A stretch of DNA of 64,000 nt. It comes from Thermogemmatispora sp042408735 (GTDB lineage Bacteria > Chloroflexota > Ktedonobacteria > Ktedonobacterales > Ktedonobacteraceae). Under the pieces are notes generated by a model, which was given only the letters and a program-made list of their open reading frames with translations, was not told the DNA's origin and ran no database searches. Numbering within the stretch: the first letter of the stretch is position 1; each line of letters opens with the position of its first letter. The stretch is taken from the NCBI RefSeq assembly GCF_042408735.1, contig NZ_JBHOQV010000126.1, positions 1-64,000 of the forward strand, read 5' to 3'. Both the position numbers and the translations under genes were made by a program. Shown here piece by piece: positions 41,379 to 50,203 of this stretch.

Positions 41379-42306
41379 GCCACCTCGCTCTGCCTCACGT
41401 CAGCCCGAGCTGCTCTGTCCGATAGACCCACAGGCAGAGCAGCTCGGAACGGGCCTCTCGCCCTCAGAGGCCAGCCAGCGCCTCAGCCAGCCGCCCCAGG
41501 CCAAGAGCATCGAGCCTCGCGTAGTCACCGAGCGCCAGGGACCGCTCGTGGGGCAGCTCACCCTCACGCTGGCTCGCGGTGCTGGATTCCCCTAACGGAG
41601 AGTTCCGAGGCTGCCAATGTGGCCAGAAGTGATCTCAACGAGACAAAGAGTGCTCATGGCGGTCGACAGCGGCCAGCGGGTGCGTGCTGTGAACAGGAAA
41701 GCGGGGCAGGTCCCCTCACCGGATCACCACGCCGCTGGCGTGCCTGCAGCGCAGGCTGGCGGCTCGCCTGGCGCAGCACCGGGACCGACGCGCAGTGTTC
41801 GGCGGGTGCTTACATGGCTTCGCCATCGGCAACGGCACCGCTCTCAGACTGACAGACTGACGCGCAGACCAAGGGGAAGCGCCTCGTAGCATGGACCCCT
41901 CCGCAGACAGTCCCGGCTCTCGAACGGTTGCAGGTCCTTCCGCTGCAGAACGAGCGACTCCCGGGGAGGGCCTGGGGGCGACGGCTCGCGCTGTGGCAAG
42001 GGAGACTGCTCTGGCGCTGGGTGGAGCAACAGGTCCACGAGCGAGGGCGGCGCGTAGTGGAGGGTGGCCCGGCCTGTAGCAGTCAGCGCTGTGCCCGCTG
42101 TGGGCGATGGGGAACCCGTCGCCGACATGCCTTCACCTGTCCCTGTGGAGCCGAGGGATATGCCGATAGCAAAGCAGCCCGGCCCAGTCTCGGACGTGCA
42201 GCCTGGACTGCCTTGTGGGGCAGGAGGCGGCTGTCAATCAGCCCTGGAGCCCGGGCCGATCAGGCAGGCTGCGGGCAAGCTCCCGGCTGGAGCCGGAAGT
42301 CGGTGA
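41379..42306 (+). pseudogene. tnpB: tnpB remnant, copy B
   Basis: Homologous to copy A at 10107-10945 and also placed directly after an aldo/keto reductase stop. The best frame (from ~41928) reads PLQNERLPGRAWGRRLALWQ, LLWRWVEQQVHERGRR, SQRCARCGRWGTRRRHAFTC and PCGAEGYADSKAA. This is a TnpB zinc ribbon in which the second pair has collapsed to CPC. The frame then runs out of family likeness, and upstream RuvC pieces are scattered. A right-end hairpin, CCGGCT-GG-AGCCGG, lies at 42283-42296. The scar ends three bases before the convergent sulfurtransferase stop. Confidence 0.8.
41405..41447 (+). repeat. 13-bp stem hairpin at the left end of TnpB copy B
   Basis: CCGAGCTGCTCTG (41405-41417) pairs perfectly with CAGAGCAGCTCGG (41435-41447). 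Copy A has a hairpin at the equivalent position with a different stem sequence (GCTGCTCCGCC with GGCGGAGTAGC), so pairing is kept while sequence drifts. It could also act as the terminator of the reductase gene. Confidence 0.6.
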
Positions 42307-42308
42307 CC

Positions 42309-43196
42309 CTAGACCTCCGTTGGGAGATCGGGACGGACCCCCCATTCATTCCAGGAGCCATCGTAGTTCGTCAGATGAGGATAGCCCAGTAAGGCCAGGC
42401 TAAAGAGCACCACCGTTGCCGCCACGCCGCCGTTGCAATAGGCGATCACTCGCTCCTCCGGACGCACGCCAGCGCGCGCAAAGACAGCCGCCAGTTCCTC
42501 ATTGCTGCGGAACTGCCCCGTCTGAGGATCGACCAGCTCCTCGCGTGGGATATTGATCGCCCCCGGAATATGGCCCGCGCGGCCCGGACGGCGAACCACC
42601 TGCCCGCTATACTGGCCCAGGTCGCGAGCATCGATCAGCCGGACGCCGGCCTGGTTCAGGGCCGCCAGTACCTCTTCAGCCGTAGCCCGCAGCTCAGGTT
42701 GCACGCGCGCAGTAAAGACCGCTGGCGCGAAGCGTGGCACCTCCGTCGTCACAGGACGACCCTCGCGCACCCAGCGTGGGAAACCTCCATTCAGCACCCG
42801 CACCTCACGGTGCCCATAGTAGGTCAGTGCCCACCACAGCCGCGTAGCAAACTGCGAGGCCGGATGAGCATCGTAGGCCACCACCAGATGCTCATCCCCA
42901 ATGCCCAGACGTCCCAGGACCTCGGCGAAGCGCTCCGGCGGAGCCACTTGCGCCTTCACCTCGCTATCGGGATCGACAATATCGCTCGTCCAGTCCAGGT
43001 AAAGCGCCCCAGGGATATGCCCCTGCTCATACTCTGCCCGCGCCCCCTCATACACCGCCTCCTGTTCGCCAGGCCCGCAGTCCACTGTCCGGACATAGCC
43101 ACGCATATCCACAATGCGCAGCGCCGGATCATCCAGGTGCTCCTCCAGCCAGGCCGGCTCGACCAGCAAGCGCTCGCGCTCTGCGCTCGTCGTCAT
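42309..43196 (-). CDS. sseA: Two-domain rhodanese-type sulfurtransferase
   Basis: About 295 residues from the ATG at 43196, preceded by GGGAGG seven bases upstream. An ATG at 43217 is also open but has no comparable site. Two rhodanese domains are present: an inactive N-terminal one (RIVDMRGYVRTVDCG, then HIPGALYLDWTSDI) and a catalytic one with RVIAYCNGGVAAT, where C254 carries the persulfide. The loop CNGGVA resembles thiosulfate rather than 3-mercaptopyruvate enzymes, but this is weak evidence. It follows a small unknown gene by 24 bases on the same strand and abuts a TnpB scar on its 3' side. Confidence 0.88.
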   Translation of the reverse strand: MTTSAERERLLVEPAWLEEHLDDPALRIVDMRGYVRTVDCGPGEQEAVYEGARAEYEQGHIPGALYLDWTSDIVDPDSEVKAQVAPPERFAEVLGRLGIGDEHLVVAYDAHPASQFATRLWWALTYYGHREVRVLNGGFPRWVREGRPVTTEVPRFAPAVFTARVQPELRATAEEVLAALNQAGVRLIDARDLGQYSGQVVRRPGRAGHIPGAINIPREELVDPQTGQFRSNEELAAVFARAGVRPEERVIAYCNGGVAATVVLFSLALLGYPHLTNYDGSWNEWGVRPDLPTEV

Positions 43197-43220
43197 CGCA
43201 ACACCTCCCCCACTCATCTG

Positions 43221-43763
43221 TCACCAGGAGAACAGATGGGCGGCCTCGGGATTCTCTGTACTCACAAAATGCGCCGGCGTTCCCAGCACCTCGAAGCGCT
43301 TCACCCCAGTGATGCGCATCGACTCCGACGGAGTCTGGGTTGTCAGATAGCGCTGGACCGTCAAACCCAAGGGCCGTGCCACCACCAGCGCCGCCGTTGT
43401 GGCCAGCACCACATTATTAAAAGTATTGAACGGGCGCCGCATGCGCGCCACGGTCATCGCCGACAGTCCACTCAGCAGGCCAGCTACCGCCAGATTGGTG
43501 CCGCAGCGCTCATGGACCGCCAACTCTGGCTGTGTCGTGCGCAGCAGATGCAGCGCCTCCTCCGCCGCTGGCAGCACCTCCTCCGTCGGCACATCCCCAA
43601 ACACCGCAAAGCCCAAAGCCGATGAAATCCCCGAGAAACGGACCTCCGGGAACTTGCGGCTCAGCAGCACGATCGTGGCATGCTCCAAAGCATGGTTCTG
43701 ACGGACAGCCCTGCCCAGCAACAACTGCTGCAGCGCCGCATTCAACGGATTCAAAGAAGCCAT
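43221..43763 (-). CDS. Conserved protein with two membrane spans (DUF6391-like)
   Basis: 180 residues. The N-terminal segment contains RQNHALEHATIVLLSRKFP, a pattern I associate with the DUF6391 group seen in cyanobacteria and Chloroflexota. A central stretch NLAVAGLLSGLSAMTVARM and a second one NNVVLATTAALVVARPLG look like membrane spans, and a conserved C-terminal tail follows. The His-containing LEHAT motif invites an enzymatic or metal role, but none is known. It lies 87 bases after a kinase gene and 24 before the sulfurtransferase on the same strand, so these three may form one transcript. Confidence 0.7.
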   Translation of the reverse strand: MASLNPLNAALQQLLLGRAVRQNHALEHATIVLLSRKFPEVRFSGISSALGFAVFGDVPTEEVLPAAEEALHLLRTTQPELAVHERCGTNLAVAGLLSGLSAMTVARMRRPFNTFNNVVLATTAALVVARPLGLTVQRYLTTQTPSESMRITGVKRFEVLGTPAHFVSTENPEAAHLFSW

Positions 43764-43850
43764 CGCCTGTCACCCTTTCCGGGCCAGAAAGCGTCTGAGC
43801 GGCCACCAGATTGGCCACCCGACGCCCCCGCCTTGCTATAGCAACCGCTC

Positions 43851-45329
43851 CTACTTATAAACTATATGAAAGATCAAACGTTCATCGCCGAACTGGATCA
43901 GATCGCCGTCGCGCAAGACCGTTTGCTGAATGCGCTCACCATTCACCAGGGTACCATTGGCGCTCTGGAGATCCTCCAGGTACCACAGACCGTTATCGAA
44001 CCACAGCCGGGCATGGCGGCGCGAGACCGTGCGACCGGCGATAATAAAATCGTTCCCATTGGTACGCCCGATTGTCGTCACATCCTGATGGAAGCGGAAA
44101 GAGCGACCAGCGAGCGGTCCGCTTTGCAGTGTCAGGCTCGCCAGCACGACCCGTCCCTGGGGGTCGACATAGCGATCCTTAGCCGCCTTCCGGTCGGCCA
44201 ACTCATAGCCGCACGTTGTACAGAACAGGCGCGTACTGGGATTCGGGGTACCGCAGCGGAAGCAAGAGAGCGTCACTGTTGGGTGTGAGGCCGCGCTCCC
44301 CCCGCTTCCCAGCGTAGCGGGTCCCGCGACGAAGGGAGAAGAGGGCGAGCCTCGCGGGGGAGCCGCGCCGCCTGCCTGGGGAGAGAGCAAGGTTGCAGAG
44401 CTGGAGGACGAAGAGCCGAGCGGTGCACGCCAGAGCCGCGGTGCAGACAGCCCTGTCGCGCTCAAGGCCGCTGCCAGGGCTTCCACCATCTCCTCAATCG
44501 ACTGATAGCGATCGGCAGGCGCCTTGGCCGCCATCTTAACCACCACGCGCTCGATGGCCGCCGGCACCCCTGCCAGACGGAGAGGTTCCAGCGGTAGCGG
44601 CTCCTGTAAGTGCTTGAGCGTTACGCTGACCGGATTCTCCGCCGTGAAAGGGACCCGTCCCGTCAGACATTCAAAGAAGACGATTCCCAGCGAATAGATG
44701 TCGCTGCGCTGGTCAACGGCCTGGCCCGTGCCCTGCTCTGGGGACATATACTGCGGCGTTCCAATACCGACCCCAGCCCGCGTCAGGTGCGTCGTGCCTT
44801 CCAGGATCTTGGCGATCCCAAAATCGGAGAGCAAGAGATGGCCATCGCGACGTAGCAACATATTGCTCGGCTTGACATCGCGGTGCACGATATTATGGCT
44901 ATGGGCACAACGCAGCCCCTCTGCTGCCTGCAGCAGAAAATCGACGGCCTCCATTAAGGACAGCGAGCGGCTCTTGAGGCGCTCTCGCAGCGTGCCGCCA
45001 TCGACATACTCCATCACAATGTAGGTGATTTTATCCTGCTCGCCGAAGTCGTGGATCTGGACGATATGGGGATTGACCAGCTTGGCGATCGAGCGGGCCT
45101 CCTGCTCAAAGCGCTTCACGAAGACCTGGTCATGGGCGTAGCGCGCAGGAAGAACCTTGATGGCCACATAGCGATCGAGGGTCGGTTGATAGGCCTTAAA
45201 AACAGCGGCCATGCCGCCCGCGCCGAGTGGCTCTACAATACGGAAATTGCCCAAGGATCGCCCAACGAGGGCCTGGAGATCATCGGCGTGTCCCTTCTGC
45301 CGAGCGTAGGGATTCTCTGGTGGTTGCAT
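43851..45329 (-). CDS. Ser/Thr protein kinase with zinc ribbon and C-terminal FHA domain
   Basis: About 492 residues from the ATG at 45329; an upstream in-frame start at 45401 lacks a good site. The kinase domain has LGAGGMAAVFKAYQ, VAIKVLPA, HRDVKPSN, LLSDFGIAKI and GTPQYMSPEQGTG, all intact. After a Ser/Gly linker, a zinc ribbon CFRCGTPNPSTRLFCTTCGY is followed by an FHA domain: TIGRTNGNDFII, SRRHARLWFD, ANGTLVNGER, with the phosphothreonine-binding Arg and Ser. No membrane span is seen, so it is a cytosolic kinase that may bind its own phosphorylated form or partner proteins. Neighbours downstream on the strand are the DUF6391-like gene and sulfurtransferase. Confidence 0.9.
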   Translation of the reverse strand: MQPPENPYARQKGHADDLQALVGRSLGNFRIVEPLGAGGMAAVFKAYQPTLDRYVAIKVLPARYAHDQVFVKRFEQEARSIAKLVNPHIVQIHDFGEQDKITYIVMEYVDGGTLRERLKSRSLSLMEAVDFLLQAAEGLRCAHSHNIVHRDVKPSNMLLRRDGHLLLSDFGIAKILEGTTHLTRAGVGIGTPQYMSPEQGTGQAVDQRSDIYSLGIVFFECLTGRVPFTAENPVSVTLKHLQEPLPLEPLRLAGVPAAIERVVVKMAAKAPADRYQSIEEMVEALAAALSATGLSAPRLWRAPLGSSSSSSATLLSPQAGGAAPPRGSPSSPFVAGPATLGSGGSAASHPTVTLSCFRCGTPNPSTRLFCTTCGYELADRKAAKDRYVDPQGRVVLASLTLQSGPLAGRSFRFHQDVTTIGRTNGNDFIIAGRTVSRRHARLWFDNGLWYLEDLQSANGTLVNGERIQQTVLRDGDLIQFGDERLIFHIVYK

Positions 45330-45467
45330 AGCCGGCTCATTTCCTTGATTCCTGCCATCAGTCGAAGGACGCCAGAGTATTCCCTCTCCCCCGCTTCCCA
45401 ATCAGTCAGCCTCGTCCACTCCCATCCCGCCCGAACCATCTGAAGCTCAAGGCGGCCCGAGCGCCGT

Positions 45468-45495
45468 CCTCCCATTCCCTGGCCAGGATGGGAGG
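45468..45495 (-). terminator. Hairpin downstream of sucB
   Basis: CCTCCCAT (45468-45475) and ATGGGAGG (45488-45495) pair perfectly, and an inner CCTGG/CCAGG adds stability. It sits in the 345-base gap after the sucB stop and before the kinase gene; the rest of that gap shows nothing else. Confidence 0.5.
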
Positions 45496-45674
45496 GCCTG
45501 CCGGGCGCGGACAGCACAGCCTTGATTATCGCCTAACAGGCCGTCCCTGTCAATCGAAGCAAACGACCTGTCCACCGCGGCGATCAGCCTCTGCTCGGCC
45601 CGACCCGGCCCGGCCCAACTCGACCCCTCCAGTCGCTATCCATCTCCTGCCGCGCGACGCCGTAGCTGTCCTCC

Positions 45675-47069
45675 CTAGCCTTCCAGCAGGAGCCGCTCCG
45701 GATCTTCCAGCAGCTCCTTGACGCGCACCAGGAACTGCACCGCCTCCCGGCCATCGACCACGCGATGGTCATAGGAGAGCGCCACGTACATCATAGGACG
45801 CACCACCACCTGGCCATCGACCACCACCGGACGCTCCTGGACCTTATGCATCCCCAGGATGCCAACCTGAGGCCCGTTGAGAATAGGCGTCGAGAGCAGC
45901 GAGCCGAAGACTCCACCATTCGTAATGGTGAAGGTCCCTCCCTGCAAATCGGCCAGCGTCAGCTCGTTGCTGCGCGCCCGCCGCGCCAGCTCCGCGATTT
46001 CTCGCTCGATCTCAACGAAGCTCTTGCGGTCGGCATCGCGCACCACCGGCACAACCAGACCCTCATCTGTACTGACGGCGATCCCAATGTCATAGTAATG
46101 CTTGACCAGCAGCTCGCGCCCCTGTAGCTCCGCATTCAGATAGGGGAAGGCCTTGAGCGCGCCGACCACAGCCTTCGTGAAGAAGGACATGAAGCCGAGC
46201 GAGATGCCATAGCGCTGCTTGAACTCCTCGCGATGGCGGGCCCGCACCGCCAGAATAGCGCTCATGTCGACCTCGTTGAAGGTGGTCAGCATGGCAGCCG
46301 TGTGCTGGGCCTCGACCAGGCGTTGGGCAATAGTCAGGCGCCGACGCGAGAGTCGGATGCGTTCCTCACGCCGCGGCTCCGCCGTCAAGATGGGAGGAGG
46401 CTCCAAAGCCGGTGGCGCCGAGGGCGCGCCCTCACCTGCCGGCACCGCCGATGGGACCCTGGCCGTCGCGGCTCCATCGCGCGCACTCACCTGGCCCTGT
46501 GCCTGAGCCTGGCTCTGCTGGCGGGCCTGTTCCTGCTGCTGTTCGAGATACTGCAAGACGTCATCCTTGGTCACGCGTCCATGAGGGCTGCTGCTCTTGA
46601 CCTGCGAGAGGTCAATGTTGTACTCGGCGGCAATGCGCCGCGCCAGAGGCGAAGGGGGACGTTGCCCGTCGGCCAGCCGCGAACCCGAGACCGCCGGTGT
46701 CGCTCCGCTCTGGGCTTCCGCCGGCTGAACCTGAACCTGGGCCTGATCCCCGCTTGCAGAGGCAACCTGGCGAGAACCGGCTTCGGAGATGGCTTTGCCT
46801 CCCGCTTCGCCTTCTGCCCCTCCCCCAAGGGCCCCCTCCTCCAGACGAGCCAGGATCTCTCCGACGGCCACGTCCTCTCCCTCGCGCTTGAGTATCTCCG
46901 CCAGCACCCCGTCGTGGTCGGCCACCACCTCAACGCTCACCTTGTCGGTCTCCAGCTCCGCCAGAACTTCCCCCTGACGGACCTGTTCCCCCTCGCGCTT
47001 GTGCCAGCGCGCCACCGTGGCCTCGACCACCGATTCTCCCAGGGTGGGCACACGAATATCTATTGTCAT
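45675..47069 (-). CDS. sucB: 2-oxoglutarate dehydrogenase E2 (dihydrolipoyl succinyltransferase)
   Basis: 464 residues. The N-terminal lipoyl domain (~3-77) has LAELETDKVSVEVVADHDG with the lipoyl-lysine in ETDKVS. An Ala/Gln/Pro-rich linker follows, then a peripheral subunit-binding domain (LARRIAAEYNIDLSQV, GRVTKDDVLQYL) and the acyltransferase core. The core ends in YVALSYDHRVVDGREAVQFL, with catalytic His and Asp in DHRVVDG. It transfers the succinyl group to CoA in the TCA cycle. sucA is upstream on the same strand, 225 bases away with its own extended -10 promoter between. The E3 gene is not in the window. Confidence 0.93.
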   Translation of the reverse strand: MTIDIRVPTLGESVVEATVARWHKREGEQVRQGEVLAELETDKVSVEVVADHDGVLAEILKREGEDVAVGEILARLEEGALGGGAEGEAGGKAISEAGSRQVASASGDQAQVQVQPAEAQSGATPAVSGSRLADGQRPPSPLARRIAAEYNIDLSQVKSSSPHGRVTKDDVLQYLEQQQEQARQQSQAQAQGQVSARDGAATARVPSAVPAGEGAPSAPPALEPPPILTAEPRREERIRLSRRRLTIAQRLVEAQHTAAMLTTFNEVDMSAILAVRARHREEFKQRYGISLGFMSFFTKAVVGALKAFPYLNAELQGRELLVKHYYDIGIAVSTDEGLVVPVVRDADRKSFVEIEREIAELARRARSNELTLADLQGGTFTITNGGVFGSLLSTPILNGPQVGILGMHKVQERPVVVDGQVVVRPMMYVALSYDHRVVDGREAVQFLVRVKELLEDPERLLLEG

Positions 47070-47205
47070 TTGCTTGTTCTGCCTTTCCTGCTGCAGTGCT
47101 GACTGTCGCTCGCGATGAGTGAAATGCCTTGTTTAGAGGGTAAAAACAGCCGTTCGCGAGCCAGCGCGCAGGCTCTGCCTGGATGAACTGGCTCCTGCCT
47201 GGCCT

Positions 47206-47211
47206 ATTATA
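47206..47211 (-). promoter_or_regulatory. Extended -10 promoter for sucB
   Basis: Minus strand TGC-TATAAT (TATAAT at 47211-47206) is an extended -10. The -35 region is poor. It lies within the sucA-sucB gap, so sucB may also be transcribed on its own. Confidence 0.45.
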
Positions 47212-47294
47212 GCACTGCCAGACCCAGCCTGCCCGAGCTGGCCGCTGGCTCTCGCTATCGGCCCCTGCGCTAGCCTGCCTGGGCCTGCCCTGCC

Positions 47295-50150
47295 CTAGCG
47301 CCGGCGCTTGCCTGCAGGGGTCTCAGAAGGCCACTTCTCCACCAGCAGGCCGGCCTCACCGTGCAAAGCCTCCTCGATCAGGGCGCGCTGCTCGGCCTCG
47401 TAGCGGTCCATGAAGCCTGTGGCCGGGCTGGCACTCTCTGGGCGCGCCAGCACTCGCAGCACCGCCCGAGAGGCAGGCAGCGAGGCGAGCAAGGTCTGTA
47501 AGCGAGGCGCCATGTAGCTCCAGGCACCCATATTGAGCGGTTCCTCCTGGACCCAGACCAGTTCTTGCAGGGCTGGGTAACCGCTGAGGACCTGTCGCAG
47601 CGCCTCCTCGGGCAGGGGATAGAGCTGCTCGAGACGCACCACTGCCACCTCGCTCGCCTGGGCCCGTCGCTCGCTTGCCAGTAGATCGACGGTAATCTTC
47701 CCGCTGCCCAACAGCACGCGCCGGATGGTCTCGGCCCGCTGCTGGGCCTCGGCGTCGTCGAGCACCGGCTGAAAGCGCCCCGCGGTCAGCTCCTCCAGAC
47801 TGGCCGCCGCCAGCGGATGGCGCAACAGGCTTTTGGGAGTCAGCACCACCAGCGGCAGCGGATGACGTTGGAGGCTGTGAGCCTGCTGGCGCAGCAGGTG
47901 ATAGTATTGGGCCGCCGTTGAGCAGTTGGTCACGCGCCAGTTATTGCCTGCCGATAGCTGCAGGAAGCGCTCCAGGCGGGCGCTGGAATGGTCTGGTCCC
48001 TGGCCCTCATAGCCATGGGGCAGCAGTAGCACTACGGACGACTGCTGCCGCCACTTGGCCCGTCCTGACGCGATGAACTGATCGATAATGACCTGGGCCA
48101 CATTGGCGAAGTCGCCATACTGGGCCTCCCACAGCACCAGGGCCTCGGGGGCATGCACGCTGTAGCCGTACTCGAAGCCCAGGACCGCCGTCTCGGTCAG
48201 CGGACTATTATAGATGGCGAAGCTGGCCTGGGCCTGCGAGAGGTGCTGCAGCGGCACATAGCGCTCACCCGTGCGGCTATCGTGCAGCACTGCATGGCGC
48301 TGGCTGAAGGTCCCGCGCTCAGAATCCTGGCCGCTCAGGCGGATAGGGATACCATCGGCCAGAATCGAGGCGAAGGCCAGGGCCTCGGCATGGCCCCAAT
48401 CGATGCTCCCCTGTTCCAGGGCATCGGCGCGGCGCTGCAAGACGCGGGCCAGGCGCTGATGGACCGTGAAGCCCTGAGGCCAGCGCAGCAACTCGCGGTT
48501 GAACTGGCGCAGCTGCTCCGCGGAGACCGGGGGAGCCGGCTCCAGCTCGACAGCCAGACCGTTATGTCCATTGCCCCCCAACTGCTCGAAGCGTCGCGGG
48601 TCCTCGTCTACCTCCTGCTTTGCCTGCCGGAGGACGGCGAACGCCTCCTCCACCATCTGCTCACACTCCTGGGGCGTTACCAGACGCTGCTCCTGCAAGC
48701 GCTGAGCGTACAGCTCGCGCACCGTGGGATGGGTTCGGATCAGCTCGTAGAGCTGCGGCTGTGTGAAGGCTGGCTCGTCGCCCTCGTTGTGGCCCCAGCG
48801 GCGGTAGCCCACCAGCTCGATGAGGATGTCCTTATGAAACTCGTCGCGATAGGCATGGGCCAGGCGGATGGCAGTCAGTGCGGCCTCGGGATCATCGGCA
48901 TTGACGTGGATGATGGGGATGCTAAAGCCCTTGGCCAGATCGCTGGCGAAGAGCGTCGACCGGCTCTCCTGTGGCTCCGTGGTGAAGCCTAGCTGGTTAT
49001 TAAGGATAATATGGATAGTGCCCCCGACCGAGTAGCCCTGCAGATGCCACAGGTTCAGGGTTTCGGCGACCACGCCCTCGCCGGGGAAAGCCGCGTCACC
49101 GTGAATCAGAACCGGCAGCGTTCCATCCAGCTCCTGGCGAGGTGCCCCACCCCGATCGCGGCGCTCCTGGGCCGCGCGCGTCATGCCCTCGACCACCGGG
49201 TTGACAAACTCCAAATGGCTGGGATTGGGCGCCAGAATCACCTTGAGGGCCAGCGAGCGCTCTCCCCCCAGCAGATGCTCTGCGCCCAGATGATACTTCA
49301 CATCGCCGCTCCAGCCGAAGCCGAAGGTATCGGTCAGCGGAACCCCCTCCTCGTGGCGCGTGTGGGCGAATTCCGCCAAAATGGCCTGATAGGACTTGCC
49401 CAGGACGTGGGCCAGAACATTCAGGCGCCCACGGTGAGCCATGCCGATGATGACCTCGCGTGTCTCTGACTCCAGAGCGCAGCGGATCAGCTCATCGAGC
49501 ATCGGCACCAACACATCGCACCCCTCGATCGAGAAGCGCTTCTGACCTGGATAGGTCTGGTGCAGGAAGCGCTCAAAGACCTCAACCTGGGTCAGGCGCT
49601 GCAGCAACTGGCGACTGGCCTGGGGACTAAGGCGGCGTTGGAAGAGCTGCAGCCCCACCGCATCGCGCAGCCAGAGGCGCTCATGGGGACTCTTGACCTG
49701 GTCGAACTCGTAGCTGATGGTCCCCGAATACATGGCCCGCAGGCGCTCGATGGCCTCCAGGGCATGAGAGGCCCCCTCGGCGGCGTGCCCACCAACCACG
49801 CTGGCCGGCAACCGAGCCAGGTCCTCCTTGCTCAGTCCGTAGCTCTCAGGCAGGAGGGCCGGATCGCCCTGCGGAGGGCGTCCAAGGGGATCAAGCCGGG
49901 CTGCCAGGTGCCCACGCTCGCGAATGGCATGGGCCAGGGCCGTGGCCGCCACCACCTTCTCTACAGCCAGCGCCGCCCCCTCCGCCCCCTCCAGAGCCGG
50001 GGTCTCTCGCTCCTCCACCACCACCGGCTTCCAACGGGCGAAGATGGCGCGCGTCTTCTCATCTACTGCTGAGGGATCAGATCGATAACGTTCATACAGA
50101 TCTAGCACATAGCCGGCATTTGGTCCATAAAATGTCTGTAAATTATCCAT
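47295..50150 (-). CDS. sucA: 2-oxoglutarate dehydrogenase E1 component
   Basis: 951 residues, close to the usual length. The N-terminus DNLQTFYGPNAGYVLDLYERY is the E1o signature that binds E2. Other motifs are EVIIGMAHRGRLNVLAHVLGK, DVKYHLGAEHLLGGERSLAL, then HGDAAFPGEGVVAETLNLWH and GGTIHIILNNQLGFTT (thiamine diphosphate site). The C-terminus has LVWVQEEPLNMGAWSYM. It decarboxylates 2-oxoglutarate and passes succinyl to the SucB lipoyl arm. AAAGGAAACCG precedes the ATG. It diverges from the T-box operon promoter, which starts about 20 bases upstream on the other strand. Confidence 0.95.
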   Translation of the reverse strand: MDNLQTFYGPNAGYVLDLYERYRSDPSAVDEKTRAIFARWKPVVVEERETPALEGAEGAALAVEKVVAATALAHAIRERGHLAARLDPLGRPPQGDPALLPESYGLSKEDLARLPASVVGGHAAEGASHALEAIERLRAMYSGTISYEFDQVKSPHERLWLRDAVGLQLFQRRLSPQASRQLLQRLTQVEVFERFLHQTYPGQKRFSIEGCDVLVPMLDELIRCALESETREVIIGMAHRGRLNVLAHVLGKSYQAILAEFAHTRHEEGVPLTDTFGFGWSGDVKYHLGAEHLLGGERSLALKVILAPNPSHLEFVNPVVEGMTRAAQERRDRGGAPRQELDGTLPVLIHGDAAFPGEGVVAETLNLWHLQGYSVGGTIHIILNNQLGFTTEPQESRSTLFASDLAKGFSIPIIHVNADDPEAALTAIRLAHAYRDEFHKDILIELVGYRRWGHNEGDEPAFTQPQLYELIRTHPTVRELYAQRLQEQRLVTPQECEQMVEEAFAVLRQAKQEVDEDPRRFEQLGGNGHNGLAVELEPAPPVSAEQLRQFNRELLRWPQGFTVHQRLARVLQRRADALEQGSIDWGHAEALAFASILADGIPIRLSGQDSERGTFSQRHAVLHDSRTGERYVPLQHLSQAQASFAIYNSPLTETAVLGFEYGYSVHAPEALVLWEAQYGDFANVAQVIIDQFIASGRAKWRQQSSVVLLLPHGYEGQGPDHSSARLERFLQLSAGNNWRVTNCSTAAQYYHLLRQQAHSLQRHPLPLVVLTPKSLLRHPLAAASLEELTAGRFQPVLDDAEAQQRAETIRRVLLGSGKITVDLLASERRAQASEVAVVRLEQLYPLPEEALRQVLSGYPALQELVWVQEEPLNMGAWSYMAPRLQTLLASLPASRAVLRVLARPESASPATGFMDRYEAEQRALIEEALHGEAGLLVEKWPSETPAGKRRR

Positions 50151-50168
50151 CGGTTTCCTTTATGCGGC

Positions 50169-50197
50169 TTGACACAGAGTGATGAATATGGCATACT
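50169..50197 (+). promoter_or_regulatory. Promoter of the Ile T-box operon
   Basis: TTGACA (50169-50174), exactly 17 bases, CATACT (50192-50197). Transcription should begin near 50204, in front of the T-box stem I elements. Confidence 0.7.
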
Positions 50198-50203
50198 CAA
50201 CGC

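Noticed and set aside
42570..43625. A 351-codon plus-strand frame
   Set aside because: It is antisense to the sulfurtransferase and the DUF6391-like gene, both of which have clear motifs.
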